A stretch of 64,000 nt of DNA, taken from positions 1,240,001 through 1,304,000 of the forward strand of contig NZ_SJXD01000011.1 in assembly GCF_004336745.1 (NCBI RefSeq). The letters are read 5' to 3'. The stretch's first letter is position 1. The number at the start of each line of letters is the position of its first letter. Below the pieces are notes generated by a model. The model had not been told where the DNA came from. It did not search any database and saw nothing but the letters and a program-made list of their open reading frames with translations. Source of the stretch: Roseococcus sp. SYP-B2431. Lineage in GTDB: Bacteria; Pseudomonadota; Alphaproteobacteria; Acetobacterales; Acetobacteraceae. The position numbers and the translations under genes are program-made. Below, piece by piece: positions 17,079 to 25,326 of the stretch.

Positions 17079-17901
17079 CCGCGATCAGCGCGCGATTCCG
17101 TCCCGCGGCCTTGGCCGCGTAGAGCGCGCGGTCCGCCCGCTGCGTCGCGGCCTCAAGCGCGGCCATGTCGTTCCCCTCGACCTGGGCGAGCCCACCCGAG
17201 ATCGTCAGGCTCCGCTCCGGCGCCCCGGGATGGGCGACCCCCTGGCGAATGGCCTCACGCAGCCGCTCCACCAAAAGGAGCGCCGCCTCCGGGTCCACGC
17301 CCGGCAGGACCATTGCGAATTCCTCGCCGCCGACCCGCCCCAGGACATCCTGCGTCCGGATCGCCGGGCGCGTGGCCCGGGCCACGCCACGCAGCACCTC
17401 GTCGCCCGCGGCATGGCCCCAGCCGTCGTTGATGGACTTGAAGTGGTCGATGTCGAGCAGCGCCACGACCGCTGGCTGGCCCGCCGCCCGGGAGGCCGCG
17501 AGCGCGGCCATGGCCATGGCCGCGAAGCCCGCCCGGTTCGGCAGGCCGGTCAGCGGGTCGTGCGCGGCCGCAGCGGCCAGCTGGTGCTCCAGCTCGTCGC
17601 GCAGGCGGGAGGCGCGGACCAACATCAGGGCGAAGCAGGGGAGCAGCAGGTCGCCCCCCAGCCAGAACCAGTCGAGCGGGCGCGCCGGCTGGCCCTGGCG
17701 GAGGACGGATTCGGCGAGGCCGCCGAGGATCTCCATGATGCCGAGACCCGCCATCAGCAGGCTCCCCAGGGTGGAGACCAGCCGGCGCTCCGGCCTGTCC
17801 CGGTAACGACGCGACTGCCGCCAGGCGAGACTCGCGGCGTAGAGGCACAGCAGCCCTATGAGCAGGCTGACGAGCAGGAAGATATAGTCCTTGAGGAGCA
17901 T
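17056..17901 (-). CDS. membrane-bound diguanylate cyclase (GGDEF)
   Basis: A 281-residue protein. The N-terminal part has four hydrophobic segments (for example LVSLLIGLLCLYAASLAW and LLMAGLGIMEILGGLA); a GGDEF domain begins with DPLTGLPNRAGF near residue 115. The active site is GRVGGEEFAMVLPG, so the catalytic GGEEF is intact. An RxxD inhibitory site (RTQD) lies five residues before it, so product inhibition by c-di-GMP is expected. ATG at 17901 begins the first membrane helix. It is a close paralogue of the next GGDEF gene and neighbours an extensin-like gene. Confidence 0.92.
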   Translation of the reverse strand: MLLKDYIFLLVSLLIGLLCLYAASLAWRQSRRYRDRPERRLVSTLGSLLMAGLGIMEILGGLAESVLRQGQPARPLDWFWLGGDLLLPCFALMLVRASRLRDELEHQLAAAAAHDPLTGLPNRAGFAAMAMAALAASRAAGQPAVVALLDIDHFKSINDGWGHAAGDEVLRGVARATRPAIRTQDVLGRVGGEEFAMVLPGVDPEAALLLVERLREAIRQGVAHPGAPERSLTISGGLAQVEGNDMAALEAATQRADRALYAAKAAGRNRALIADAAAMAA

Positions 17902-18033
17902 GCCGCGATTATTCCACGTGGGTGTGGCCAGTGCCAATCACGAGGCCGCGAATCACGAGGTTCTGGATCACGCCCCCGCATCGTCAGGCGCCCCGGCGCC
18001 GCGAACCGGTGCGCCGCAACGACGAACGGGCTT

Positions 18034-18837
18034 CTACGCCCGCTCCGGCAGAACCGATGTCTCCCGCTCTCTGGATACGACGATCGCGCGATTGCGACCC
18101 GCCTCCTTCGCCAGGTAGAGCCCGCCATCGGCCGCCTTCGCCGCCAGCTCGATCGCCGGGACGTCATGCCCCTCGATCGCCGCAAGTCCGGCGGAGATGG
18201 TGACGCGATGCTCCGGAGCGCCCGGATGCGGCACGGCCCGCGTCATCGCCGCGCGAATCCGCTCCACCAGCGGCAGCGCATCCTCGGGGCCGACATCAAC
18301 CATCAGCAGGATGAATTCCTCGCCACCGAACCGCGCGAAGACGTCGGTGGCCCTCACGCTGTCGCGCGCCGCCTGCGCGACGCCGCGAAGCACCTCGTCG
18401 CCGGCACCGTGGCCCCAGCCATCGTTGATCGTCTTGAAGCGATCGATGTCGAGCATGGCGATCGTGGCTGGCTGGCCGGAACGCCGGCAGGCATCGAGCG
18501 ATGCGGCAGCCCGCGCCTTGAAGCCGGCCCTGTTGGGCAGCCCGGTCAATGGATCCTGCTCGGCCGCGGCCGCGAGCAACCGCTCCAGCTCGTCGCGCGA
18601 CCTGAGGGAGCTCAAGGCGAAGATGTAGAAGCCCGGCACCAGCGCGTCCACGAAGACCGACATCCAGGTCAACGGTGAAATGGGGAGGCCGGAGCGCCGG
18701 AAGGCCTCGTCGAGTCCCACGGCGATGCAGAGCAGTCCGATCACGGCCATGAGGCCGGCCCCGATCCGCAGGCGCAGCCGACGGTCGCGCTGCCCCGGGT
18801 AGCGCCGCACCTGCGCCAGGGACATCCAGATGGCCAC
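18034..18837 (-). CDS. membrane-bound diguanylate cyclase (GGDEF), probable non-canonical start
   Basis: Coordinates use the first standard start, GTG at 18837, which gives 267 residues. However, the frame is open to 18931 and the upstream 20 codons align without gaps to the first membrane helix of the neighbouring GGDEF protein. The paralogue ATG falls exactly on an ATC codon here (18897-18895), and GGAG (18908-18905) sits seven bases before it. The real product may therefore be 287 residues, started at ATC. The catalytic FGGEEF and the RxxD site (RATD) are intact. TM helices precede a DPLTGLPNRAGF start of the GGDEF domain. Confidence 0.9.
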   Translation of the reverse strand: MAIWMSLAQVRRYPGQRDRRLRLRIGAGLMAVIGLLCIAVGLDEAFRRSGLPISPLTWMSVFVDALVPGFYIFALSSLRSRDELERLLAAAAEQDPLTGLPNRAGFKARAAASLDACRRSGQPATIAMLDIDRFKTINDGWGHGAGDEVLRGVAQAARDSVRATDVFARFGGEEFILLMVDVGPEDALPLVERIRAAMTRAVPHPGAPEHRVTISAGLAAIEGHDVPAIELAAKAADGGLYLAKEAGRNRAIVVSRERETSVLPERA

Positions 18838-18897
18838 GAGACACAGCGCCCCGGTCGCGAGACGCGCGCCGAGAAAAAGAAGATCCGCGAGAAAGAT

Positions 18898-18912
18898 GGT
18901 ACTGCTCCGCCC
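18898..18912 (-). promoter_or_regulatory. ribosome binding site for an ATC start
   Basis: On the minus strand GGGCGGAG (18912-18905) is followed by seven bases and then ATC at 18897-18895. The core GGAG is a normal Shine-Dalgarno match at ideal distance, and no ATG, GTG or TTG in the GGDEF frame lies near it. It overlaps the last codons of the decayed Bug gene. Confidence 0.45.
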
Positions 18913-19125
18913 GGATATTGCCCGCGCGGATCACCTGGCCCCGGCTGGCGATCTCCGCCTGCACGAATTCCCGGAACTGCGCCGGCGAAAGGTCCATCGG
19001 CACGCCGCCCTGGTCAAGGATGCGCGAGCGCTCGCGGTTGCCGTCGGCGAAGCGGCAGCCTTCCTAGCTCAGCGCGCGACGATGGCCGCCGGCGTGCCGG
19101 CGGGGGCCAGCATCCTTCGGAACAT
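18905..19125 (-). pseudogene. relic of a Bug/TctC family receptor gene (C-terminal end)
   Basis: Translated pieces match the end of Bug-type receptors but are split by stops and frame changes. Reading from 19125, MLAPAGTPAAIVAR is the usual late block, and it ends at a stop. A different frame then resumes with RSRILDQGGVPMDLSPAQF and FREFVQAEIASRGQVIRAG, followed by NIRAE, where Bug proteins normally end. The codon after it is CAG rather than a stop. The N-terminal two thirds are absent. This is a deletion remnant; the start of the GGDEF gene now lies in its tail. Confidence 0.75.
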
Positions 19126-19211
19126 CTTATGATCTCCCTGGACTTTCCGGGAGCCTGACAGCGCGCCGCAGGCTGGCGCTAGGCGCGAGCGGCCGCCATC
19201 CTGGGCCGGCG

Positions 19212-20060
19212 ATGAACATCCTCTCGATTCAGTCCTGGGTTGCCTACGGGCATGTCGGCAATGCCTCGGCGATGTTTCCGCTCCAGCGGCTCGGCGCCGA
19301 GGTCTGGGCCGTGAACACCGTGCAGTTCAGCAATCATACGGGATACGGCGCCTGGCGCGGTCAGGTCTTCGGCGCGCAGCTGGTGCGCGACTGCGTCCAG
19401 GGCATTGCCGAGCGCGGCGCGCTGCCGCGCTGCGACGCGGTGCTCACGGGCTATATGGGCGACGCGGAAACCGGCGAGGCCATCCTGGACGCGGTAACGC
19501 AGGTGAAGGCCGCGAACCCCGCCGCGCTCTGGTGCTGCGACCCGGTGCTGGGCGACGACGACCGCGGCATCTATGTCCGCCCCGGCATTCCCGAGTTCTT
19601 CCGCGACCGCGCGCTGCCACTCGCCGACATCGCCACCCCCAACCGCTTCGAGCTGGAATTCCTGACCGGGATCCAGGTGGTGACGCTCGACGACGCGAAG
19701 AAGGCCGTGACCGCGCTCCAGAAGCTGGGCCCGCGCTGCGTGCTGCTGACGAGCCTCTCGCTGCCCGACATGCCGGCGGGCAGCATCGGCATGCTCGCCG
19801 CAGAGGGCGGGCGGTTCCACCGGGTGACCACGCCGAAGCTGCCCATCTCCATCAACGGCGCGGGCGACGCCATCGCGGCGCTGTTCCTCTTCCACCGCCT
19901 GCAATCCGGCCACCCGGCGGCGGCCCTCTCGAAAGCCTGCTCCTCCGTCTTCGGGCTGCTGCGGCGGACCTGGGAGGCAAAGTCGCGCGAGATTCTCACC
20001 GTCCAGGCGCAGGAGGAATTCGTGAGCCCGACGAGCGTCTTCGAAGCGCAGCCCTGCTGA
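19212..20060 (+). CDS. pdxY: pyridoxal kinase
   Basis: A 282-residue ribokinase-fold enzyme that phosphorylates pyridoxal in the vitamin B6 salvage pathway. Marks are ILSIQSWVAYGHVGNASAMF at the start (substrate lid residues), LTGYMGDAETGEAI, WCCDPVLGDDDRGIYV, ATPNRFELEFLTG, and the C-terminal anion hole/catalytic block INGAGDAIAALFLF with the catalytic aspartate. ATG at 19212 starts the conserved part. The length matches PdxY (about 285). It stands alone on the plus strand. Confidence 0.94.
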   Translation: MNILSIQSWVAYGHVGNASAMFPLQRLGAEVWAVNTVQFSNHTGYGAWRGQVFGAQLVRDCVQGIAERGALPRCDAVLTGYMGDAETGEAILDAVTQVKAANPAALWCCDPVLGDDDRGIYVRPGIPEFFRDRALPLADIATPNRFELEFLTGIQVVTLDDAKKAVTALQKLGPRCVLLTSLSLPDMPAGSIGMLAAEGGRFHRVTTPKLPISINGAGDAIAALFLFHRLQSGHPAAALSKACSSVFGLLRRTWEAKSREILTVQAQEEFVSPTSVFEAQPC

Positions 20061-20066
20061 GATCGA

Positions 20067-20079
20067 GGGGCAGCGCCCC
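20067..20079 (+). terminator. possible hairpin after pdxY
   Basis: GGGGC (20067-20071) and GCCCC (20075-20079) pair around AGC, six bases after the pdxY stop. No T-run follows, so if it ends transcription it would need Rho or be weak. Confidence 0.3.
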
Positions 20080-20127
20080 CGGCCCCCCGCGGGAACCTCA
20101 GCTTCTTGCGTCCCCGACTCATTGATT

Positions 20128-20148
20128 GCATGCTAATGATAGGCATGC
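20128..20148. promoter_or_regulatory. paired GCATGC palindromes at the MarR gene start
   Basis: The self-complementary hexamer GCATGC occurs at 20128-20133 and 20143-20148, 15 bases apart, in the only AT-rich patch (ATTGATTGCATGCTAATGAT) before the MarR gene. MarR regulators often repress their own operon from palindromes overlapping the start. The second copy overlaps the chosen start codon. Operator function is inferred from position. Confidence 0.35.
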
Positions 20149-20579
20149 CACCGACCGACAGGATCCGCGTCACCGCCTCCCTGCTCCAGGCCGGCCGCCA
20201 GTGGCGCCGGCTCGCGCAGGACGCCCTCGCCGCGCATGACATCTCCGACGCCCAGGCCAGCCCCCTGATCCATCTCGGCCGCCTCGGCGGCGGCGTGCGC
20301 CAGGTGACGCTCGCCGCCCATGTCGGCATCGAAGGCCCCTCCCTCGTCCGGCTGCTGGACCAGCTGGAAGCCGCCGGGCTGCTGGAGCGCCGCGACGATC
20401 CGGACGACCGCCGCGCCAAGACGCTCTGGCTCACCCCCGAGGGGCGCCGCCTGGTCCAGCGCATCGAGCGCGTGCTGAGGCAGCTCCGCGAGAAGGTCCT
20501 GCGCGAGGTGAGCGACGCGGAGATCGCGGCCGCGCTGCGCGTCTTCCAGGCCATCGAGACGGCGGCCCGCAACGCGTGA
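20145..20579 (+). CDS. MarR family transcriptional regulator
   Basis: A 144-residue winged-helix regulator. The helix-turn-helix and wing are visible as QVTLAAHVGIEGPSLVRLLD and GLLERRDDPDDRRAKTLWLT, the MarR wing signature DDRR being intact. Three in-frame ATGs (20130, 20136, 20145) are possible; the last is used because conserved helix 1 begins shortly after, but the choice is uncertain. The stop overlaps the GTG start of an MFS drug-efflux gene, so the regulator likely controls that transporter in response to a small aromatic ligand. Confidence 0.9.
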   Translation: MPPTDRIRVTASLLQAGRQWRRLAQDALAAHDISDAQASPLIHLGRLGGGVRQVTLAAHVGIEGPSLVRLLDQLEAAGLLERRDDPDDRRAKTLWLTPEGRRLVQRIERVLRQLREKVLREVSDAEIAAALRVFQAIETAARNA

Positions 20580-21754
20580 CGAAGGTCCCGCTCTGGCTGC
20601 TCGCGCTCTTCACCTTCAGCGGCACGCTGGCCATGCACATCTTCGTGCCGGCCCTGCCGCGCGCGGCGGAGGATCTCGGCGCCAGCATCGGCACGATGCA
20701 GATGACGATCAGCCTCTACATCTACGGCCTCGCCTTCGGGCAGCTGATCTACGGCCCGGCCTCCGACCGCTTCGGCCGCCGCCCCGTGCTGATGGTGGGC
20801 CTGGTGATCTACGCCGTCTCAGGCCTCGCCGCCGCCTTCGCCACCGGAGCGGCGACGCTGATCGCCGCGCGGCTCTTCCAGGCGCTGGGCGGCTGCGCGG
20901 GGCTGGTGCTCGGGCGGACCATCGTGCGCGACATCTCGGCCACGGCGGAGACCGCGAAACGGCTCGCGACGATGAATCTGATGATCACGGTGGGCCCGGC
21001 GATCGCGCCGCTCCTCGGCACGGCGCTCGCGGAGACCACCGGCTGGCGCTCCATCCTGCTGCTGATGAGCGGCTTCGGCGTCGTGAGCCTGCTCCTGGCC
21101 TGGCGCCTGCTGCCCGAGACGCGCCCCGCCGATTCCGGCGACGGCCGGGCCTTCCTGCGTCATTGCCTGCAGCTGGCCCGCTCGCCGGCCTTCCTCGGCT
21201 ATGCGGTCGGCGGCGGCTGCGCCACGACGGCGGTCTTCGCCTTCATCGCCGCGGCGCCCTTCATCTTCACGCAGCAGTTCCATCGCCCGCCGCACGAGAC
21301 GGGCCTCTACCTGGCGCTGCTGGTCTTCGGCATGTGGCTCGGCAGCGCGCTGGTGAGCCGGATGCTGGGGCGCGTCTCCATGATCAAGCTGATGGTCCGC
21401 GGCAACCTCGCGAGCGCGGTGGCGATGCTGGTCCTGCTCGCCGCCACGCTGACGGGGAACGTCAGCGTGGTGCTGGTGATGGCCTGCATGTTCGCCTTCG
21501 CCATCGGCCTGGGCTTCGCGTCGCCGACCGCCATGGCCCAGGCGCTGAGCGTGAACCCGCAGGTGATCGGCTCGGCCTCGGGATTGTACGGCGCGATCCA
21601 GATGGGCGTCGGCGCGACCTGCGCGGCGCTGGCCGGGCTCGGGTCCGATCCGATGCTGTCGGCCGCGCTGGTGCTGGCGATGGCGGGTGTGGTCGCGCAG
21701 GGCTGCTTCTGGATGGCGCTGCGCTGGCAGCGGCTGGCGCGGCCTCCGTCCTGA
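20576..21754 (+). CDS. Bcr/CflA family multidrug MFS transporter
   Basis: A 392-residue 12-helix major facilitator of the Bcr/CflA (DHA1) type. The N-terminal TLAMHIFVPALPRAAEDL and the loop 2-3 signature YGPASDRFGRRPVLMVG are typical, and helix 4 carries FQALGGCAGLVLGRTIVRD, the motif close to antiporter motif C-like patterns. It starts at GTG, overlapping the MarR stop as GTGA, so the two are co-translated. Probable drug or small-molecule efflux with proton exchange; the exact substrate is not known. Confidence 0.92.
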   Translation: MTKVPLWLLALFTFSGTLAMHIFVPALPRAAEDLGASIGTMQMTISLYIYGLAFGQLIYGPASDRFGRRPVLMVGLVIYAVSGLAAAFATGAATLIAARLFQALGGCAGLVLGRTIVRDISATAETAKRLATMNLMITVGPAIAPLLGTALAETTGWRSILLLMSGFGVVSLLLAWRLLPETRPADSGDGRAFLRHCLQLARSPAFLGYAVGGGCATTAVFAFIAAAPFIFTQQFHRPPHETGLYLALLVFGMWLGSALVSRMLGRVSMIKLMVRGNLASAVAMLVLLAATLTGNVSVVLVMACMFAFAIGLGFASPTAMAQALSVNPQVIGSASGLYGAIQMGVGATCAALAGLGSDPMLSAALVLAMAGVVAQGCFWMALRWQRLARPPS

Positions 21755-21773
21755 AGCGGCGCGGGGGCCGCGG

Positions 21774-21800
21774 GCGCGGCTTCTCAGCCGAAGGCCGCGC
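21774..21800. terminator. possible bidirectional hairpin between convergent genes
   Basis: GCGCGGC (21774-21780) pairs with GCCGCGC (21794-21800) over a 13-base loop between the ends of the convergent MFS and YeiH-type genes. No T-runs flank it. It could stop transcription from both sides, weakly. Confidence 0.3.
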
Positions 21801-21812
21801 GAGCCCTCACGC

Positions 21813-22838
21813 TCAGATCACCGCGACGCCCGCCAGCGCCAGCAGCGCGATGAAGAAGGTGCTCGCGATCCCCAGCAGCAGCGGCGCCGCGCCGCGGCGG
21901 TGCAGCGCCCGCAGATCGGTCTGCAGGCCGAGCGCCGCCACCGAGGCGGCCAGCATCACCGGCACCAGGAAGCGCGAGGCGTCCACCGCCTCCTTCGGCA
22001 CGAGGCCGGTGCTGCCGATCACGACCAGCGCCAGGAAGCCGAAGGCGAACCAGGGCACCGGCGCCTTGGCGTGACCGGCCTCGCCATGGTGGCGCTTCGC
22101 CACCCACCAGCCCAGCGCCACCACGGCCGGCGCCAGCAGGAAGACGCGGGCGAGCTTCATGACCGTGCCGCTCTGCGAGGCGTCCGGCCCGCCTGCCGCC
22201 GCCGCGCCCACGGCCTGCACCACCTCGTGGATCGAGGCGCCGGCCCAGAGCCCGTAGGCCCGCCCCGTCATGCCCATGAGATCGCCGAGATAGGGGAAGA
22301 GGATCAGCGAGGCCGTGCCGCAGAGGGTGATGACGGCCAGCGAGTAGGTCACGTCCTCGTCCTCGCCGCGCACCACCTGGTTGGCTGCGACGATTGCCGA
22401 GGCGCCGCAGATCGAGGTGCCGGTGCCGATCAGCACCGACAGCTTCTCGTCCACGCCCAGCAGCTTCCCGAGCCAGATGGTGAAGGGCAGCGTGAGCCCC
22501 ACCACCAGCACCGCCAGCACCAGCGCGCCGAGGCCGAGCTGCGCCAGCATCCCCAGCGTTACCTGCAGGCCGAGCAGCACGATCGCGAAGCGCAGCAGCG
22601 GCCGCACCGCGAAGGCGATTCCCGGCTTCACCACCGCCGGCCGCCCGATCACGGCGCCGATCCCCACGCCCAGCACCAGCGCCACGACAACCGGGTTCAG
22701 CGCGGCCAGGCCGGTCATGTTGCGGACGACGATCGCGACCGCGGCGATGGCGAGGCTCAGCGCGAGGCCGGGAGCCAGGCTGCGCGCGCGGTCAGGGAAG
22801 GATTGCGACGCGGCGGAGGCGCTGCTGGGTGCTGCCAT
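21813..22838 (-). CDS. YeiH/UPF0324 family putative anion exporter
   Basis: A 341-residue polytopic membrane protein of the YeiH family (UPF0324), annotated elsewhere as putative sulfate exporters. About ten helices are visible. Family marks are the conserved IGTGTSICGASAIVAANQV near residue 140 and WAGASIHEVVQAVGAAAA near residue 215. ATG at 22838 begins a short cytoplasmic lead before the first helix. It is convergent with the MFS gene. The substrate in this organism is not established. Confidence 0.88.
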   Translation of the reverse strand: MAAPSSASAASQSFPDRARSLAPGLALSLAIAAVAIVVRNMTGLAALNPVVVALVLGVGIGAVIGRPAVVKPGIAFAVRPLLRFAIVLLGLQVTLGMLAQLGLGALVLAVLVVGLTLPFTIWLGKLLGVDEKLSVLIGTGTSICGASAIVAANQVVRGEDEDVTYSLAVITLCGTASLILFPYLGDLMGMTGRAYGLWAGASIHEVVQAVGAAAAGGPDASQSGTVMKLARVFLLAPAVVALGWWVAKRHHGEAGHAKAPVPWFAFGFLALVVIGSTGLVPKEAVDASRFLVPVMLAASVAALGLQTDLRALHRRGAAPLLLGIASTFFIALLALAGVAVI

Positions 22839-22924
22839 GGGAGTCGAAAACTGCCTCGATTGTTGCCAGGACCGTCCACCCGGGCGGGCCGAGCGTCAAG
22901 CCGCCGTGCCGCGTGGGACGGGCC

Positions 22925-23785
22925 TCAGGGCTCGCCCATCATGCGGCGATTCCGGCGCTCCAGCGCGTCGAGCCCGCCCAGGTAGCGCGACTGGGCCGGG
23001 TCCCACCGGAGACGGGCGTGGTGAACCACCGAGTTCAGGGTCCGCGCACGGCCGCGCTGCGTGCAGATCCGCGCCTCGCGCACCGTCATCGACAGCTCGG
23101 CGAAGCCGTCGCGCCGGGCCTCGCGCAACGCGATCGGCAGCATCCGCTGATCGAGACGGCGAGGCTCGCAGCCGCGCTCGTTGGCCTGAACGGAGTAGAG
23201 CAGCGGCCCCTGGAAAACCTGCTGCAGCCGGCCCTCGACGGCCGTGGCGATGAGATGCCGGGAAAAGTTCTCATGGCTGTTGTGGTGGCCGTTGAGCACC
23301 ACGGCAGCGGGCCGCGCCTCGCCCAGCAGCAGCATCTGCGCGATCGAGGGCGAGCCGCCTGGATCGGTCTGCACCAGCAGCCCGTCGGTCGCGCGGAATT
23401 CCGGCGCGACCTGCGCCAGCACGAGCACGCCGGCCACCAGCATCGCCACATGGTCGCGCTCGCCCTCGGAGATCACGGAGAAGCTGGCGGCCCCGCCGCC
23501 GGCGAGGTCGATCTCGGCCGGGCCGGCCGGGCTGTCCCCGCCCGCCACCGCATCCGGCACCGCGCGCGCGCCGGCGAATCGGGCGGCGCGGCCGGCTGCG
23601 TCGAGATCCGGATAGAGGGCGCGGATCACGTCGGCGAAACTTGCCACGGAGCGCTCGGTGGGGCGCGCATCGAGCGGCCGCGTCGAGCCGTCGCGCGAGG
23701 AGATAACGACCGGCCCTTCCTGCGCCCGCGCGGTGCCGAGCCCGAGGGCCAGCAGCGCCACGGCGATCCGTAGGGTCAGGCGCAT
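22925..23785 (-). CDS. exported protein of unknown function
   Basis: A 286-residue protein that I do not recognise. It has a clear signal peptide (MRLTLRIAVALLALGLGTARA). The middle contains DHVAMLVAGVLVLAQV, which is hydrophobic but short, and then ARPAAVVLNGHHNSHENFSR, where several histidines cluster. Two cysteines occur late (ERGCEPRRLDQR and EARICTQRGRART), about 40 residues apart, and could form a disulfide. The start overlaps the end of the upstream luciferase-like gene by ten bases, so both are in one transcript. No functional claim is made. Confidence 0.7.
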   Translation of the reverse strand: MRLTLRIAVALLALGLGTARAQEGPVVISSRDGSTRPLDARPTERSVASFADVIRALYPDLDAAGRAARFAGARAVPDAVAGGDSPAGPAEIDLAGGGAASFSVISEGERDHVAMLVAGVLVLAQVAPEFRATDGLLVQTDPGGSPSIAQMLLLGEARPAAVVLNGHHNSHENFSRHLIATAVEGRLQQVFQGPLLYSVQANERGCEPRRLDQRMLPIALREARRDGFAELSMTVREARICTQRGRARTLNSVVHHARLRWDPAQSRYLGGLDALERRNRRMMGEP

Positions 23786-24801
23786 GCGGCCAGCGCCCCG
23801 GTCAGCCCGAAGGCCTCGGCGATCAGCGTGACGCTGCGCCGTCGCGCCTCCCGATCGTGGCAGGGCGTAAGGACCGCGACCTCCTGCACGTCGAGTTCCT
23901 CGGCCAGGGCCGCGATGCGCGCATGCACCTGCGCGCCCGTGCCGATCACGGCCCGCGCGCGCATGCGGGCGATCTTCACCTGGTCGGCCTCCGTATAGGG
24001 ATAGGCGGCGGCCTCCTCGGCCGTCGGCAGGGGCGGGTAGTTGCCGCGGTCGCGGTGCAGCCGCCACAGCGCGCGCGAGGCGAAAAGCCGCTCGGCCTCC
24101 GCCTCGGTGTCGGCGGCCAGCGCATAGATACCGATGGCCGCATGCGCCTTCTGCCCCCGCATCTCGCGGAAGGTCTCGCGGTATAGGGTCAGCGCCTCGG
24201 CGCAGCCCTGCCCGTCCGTGATGAAGTGGGCGAAGCAATAGGGCAGCCCGAAGAAGGCCGCGACCTGCGCGCCGTAGTCGCTGCTGCCGAGGATCCAGAC
24301 CTCCGGGAAGGTCGGCACCTCGGGGCTGGCGCGCACCTCGCGGAAGGGGTGCTGCTCGGGCAGCCCGTCGCCGAGCCAGCCGAGCAGGTCGCGCACGGCG
24401 GAGGGGAAGTTGTCGGCGGCCGTGCCGGCATTGGGGTTCAGCGCATAGGCGGTGCGCCCGTCGCTGCCCGGGGCACGGCCGAGGCCCAGATCGATGCGGC
24501 CGGGCGCCACCGCCTCCAGCGCCCGGAACTGCTCGGCGACCTTCAGGGAGGAGTAGTGCGGCAGCATGATCCCCGCGCTGCCCACGCGGATGCGGCGCGT
24601 GGTAGCGCCGATCGCGGAGATGACGATCTCGGGCGCCGAGCCCGCATGGCTGCGGCTGTTGTGGTGCTCGGCCAGCCAGTAGCGGGCATAGCCGAGGCGG
24701 TCGGCGAGGCGCGCGACCTCCAGCGTCTCCTGGATCGCCTGCGCGGCGTCCCGGCCGGAGACGATGGTGGACTGGTCCAGGATCGAGAGTGCGAGGGGCA
24801 T
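23776..24801 (-). CDS. luciferase-like (LLM class) flavin-dependent oxidoreductase
   Basis: A 341-residue TIM-barrel flavoenzyme of the bacterial-luciferase-like class. Typical blocks are LSILDQSTIVSGRDAAQAI at the start, ARYWLAEHHNSRSHAGSAPE, IRVGSAGIMLPHYSSLKVAE and RIDLGLGRAPGSDGRT. This arrangement matches the MsnO8-type subgroup of LLM proteins. The enzyme probably uses FMNH2 or a reduced deazaflavin-like cofactor to oxygenate an unknown substrate. It overlaps the unknown secreted protein gene by ten bases. Confidence 0.92.
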   Translation of the reverse strand: MPLALSILDQSTIVSGRDAAQAIQETLEVARLADRLGYARYWLAEHHNSRSHAGSAPEIVISAIGATTRRIRVGSAGIMLPHYSSLKVAEQFRALEAVAPGRIDLGLGRAPGSDGRTAYALNPNAGTAADNFPSAVRDLLGWLGDGLPEQHPFREVRASPEVPTFPEVWILGSSDYGAQVAAFFGLPYCFAHFITDGQGCAEALTLYRETFREMRGQKAHAAIGIYALAADTEAEAERLFASRALWRLHRDRGNYPPLPTAEEAAAYPYTEADQVKIARMRARAVIGTGAQVHARIAALAEELDVQEVAVLTPCHDREARRRSVTLIAEAFGLTGALAACA

Positions 24802-24810
24802 GGGCAGAGC

Positions 24811-25326
24811 CTACTCCCGGGAGGCCGGATACCTCCAGAGCTGGGCCTGGACGCCCATCAGCCCGATCATGCCGTCCTGCTCCGCGCCGAGACGCTGCGC
24901 GAGGCGTTGCGAGCGAAGGTTCCCCGGATGGACGAAGCTCACCACCGGCTCCGACAGGTTCGCCTGTGCCCAGCCCAGGACGGCCGAGGCCGCCTCGAAG
25001 GCCAGCCCCCTGCCCCATTCGGCCGGCGCGATGCCATAGGCCAGCTCCGGCATGGGCCAGCCCTCGGGGTGCAGGATGCCGGCGCGGCCGATGAAGCGGC
25101 CCTCATGTTCGAGGGCCCAGAAGCCGCGGCCGCGCAGGGCCCACTGGCCCAGCTGCGTGGCCATGGAGGTCCAGGTCTCGCTGCGCGTGCGCGGCTTTCC
25201 CGCGCTCTCGCCGACGCCGAGATGGCGCATGAATTCCGGATCGGCCTGCATCGCCGCGAAATCGTCCAGGTCGGCCTCGATGAAGCCGCGCAGGACCAGC
25301 CGTCGGGTGCGCAGGACGGGGATCAT
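24811..25326 (-). CDS. GNAT family N-acetyltransferase
   Basis: A 171-residue acetyltransferase of the RimJ-like GNAT subgroup. It starts PVLRTRRLVLRGFIEADLDD, the usual beta1-alpha1 pattern. The acyl-CoA binding region is seen in PELAYGIAPAEWGRGLAFEA, with the Q/RxxGxG/A-type loop as EWGRGLA. The late FVHPGNLRSQRLAQRLGAEQ block is typical. ATG at 25326 overlaps the upp stop by four bases. The acetylated target is unknown. Confidence 0.9.
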   Translation of the reverse strand: MIPVLRTRRLVLRGFIEADLDDFAAMQADPEFMRHLGVGESAGKPRTRSETWTSMATQLGQWALRGRGFWALEHEGRFIGRAGILHPEGWPMPELAYGIAPAEWGRGLAFEAASAVLGWAQANLSEPVVSFVHPGNLRSQRLAQRLGAEQDGMIGLMGVQAQLWRYPASRE

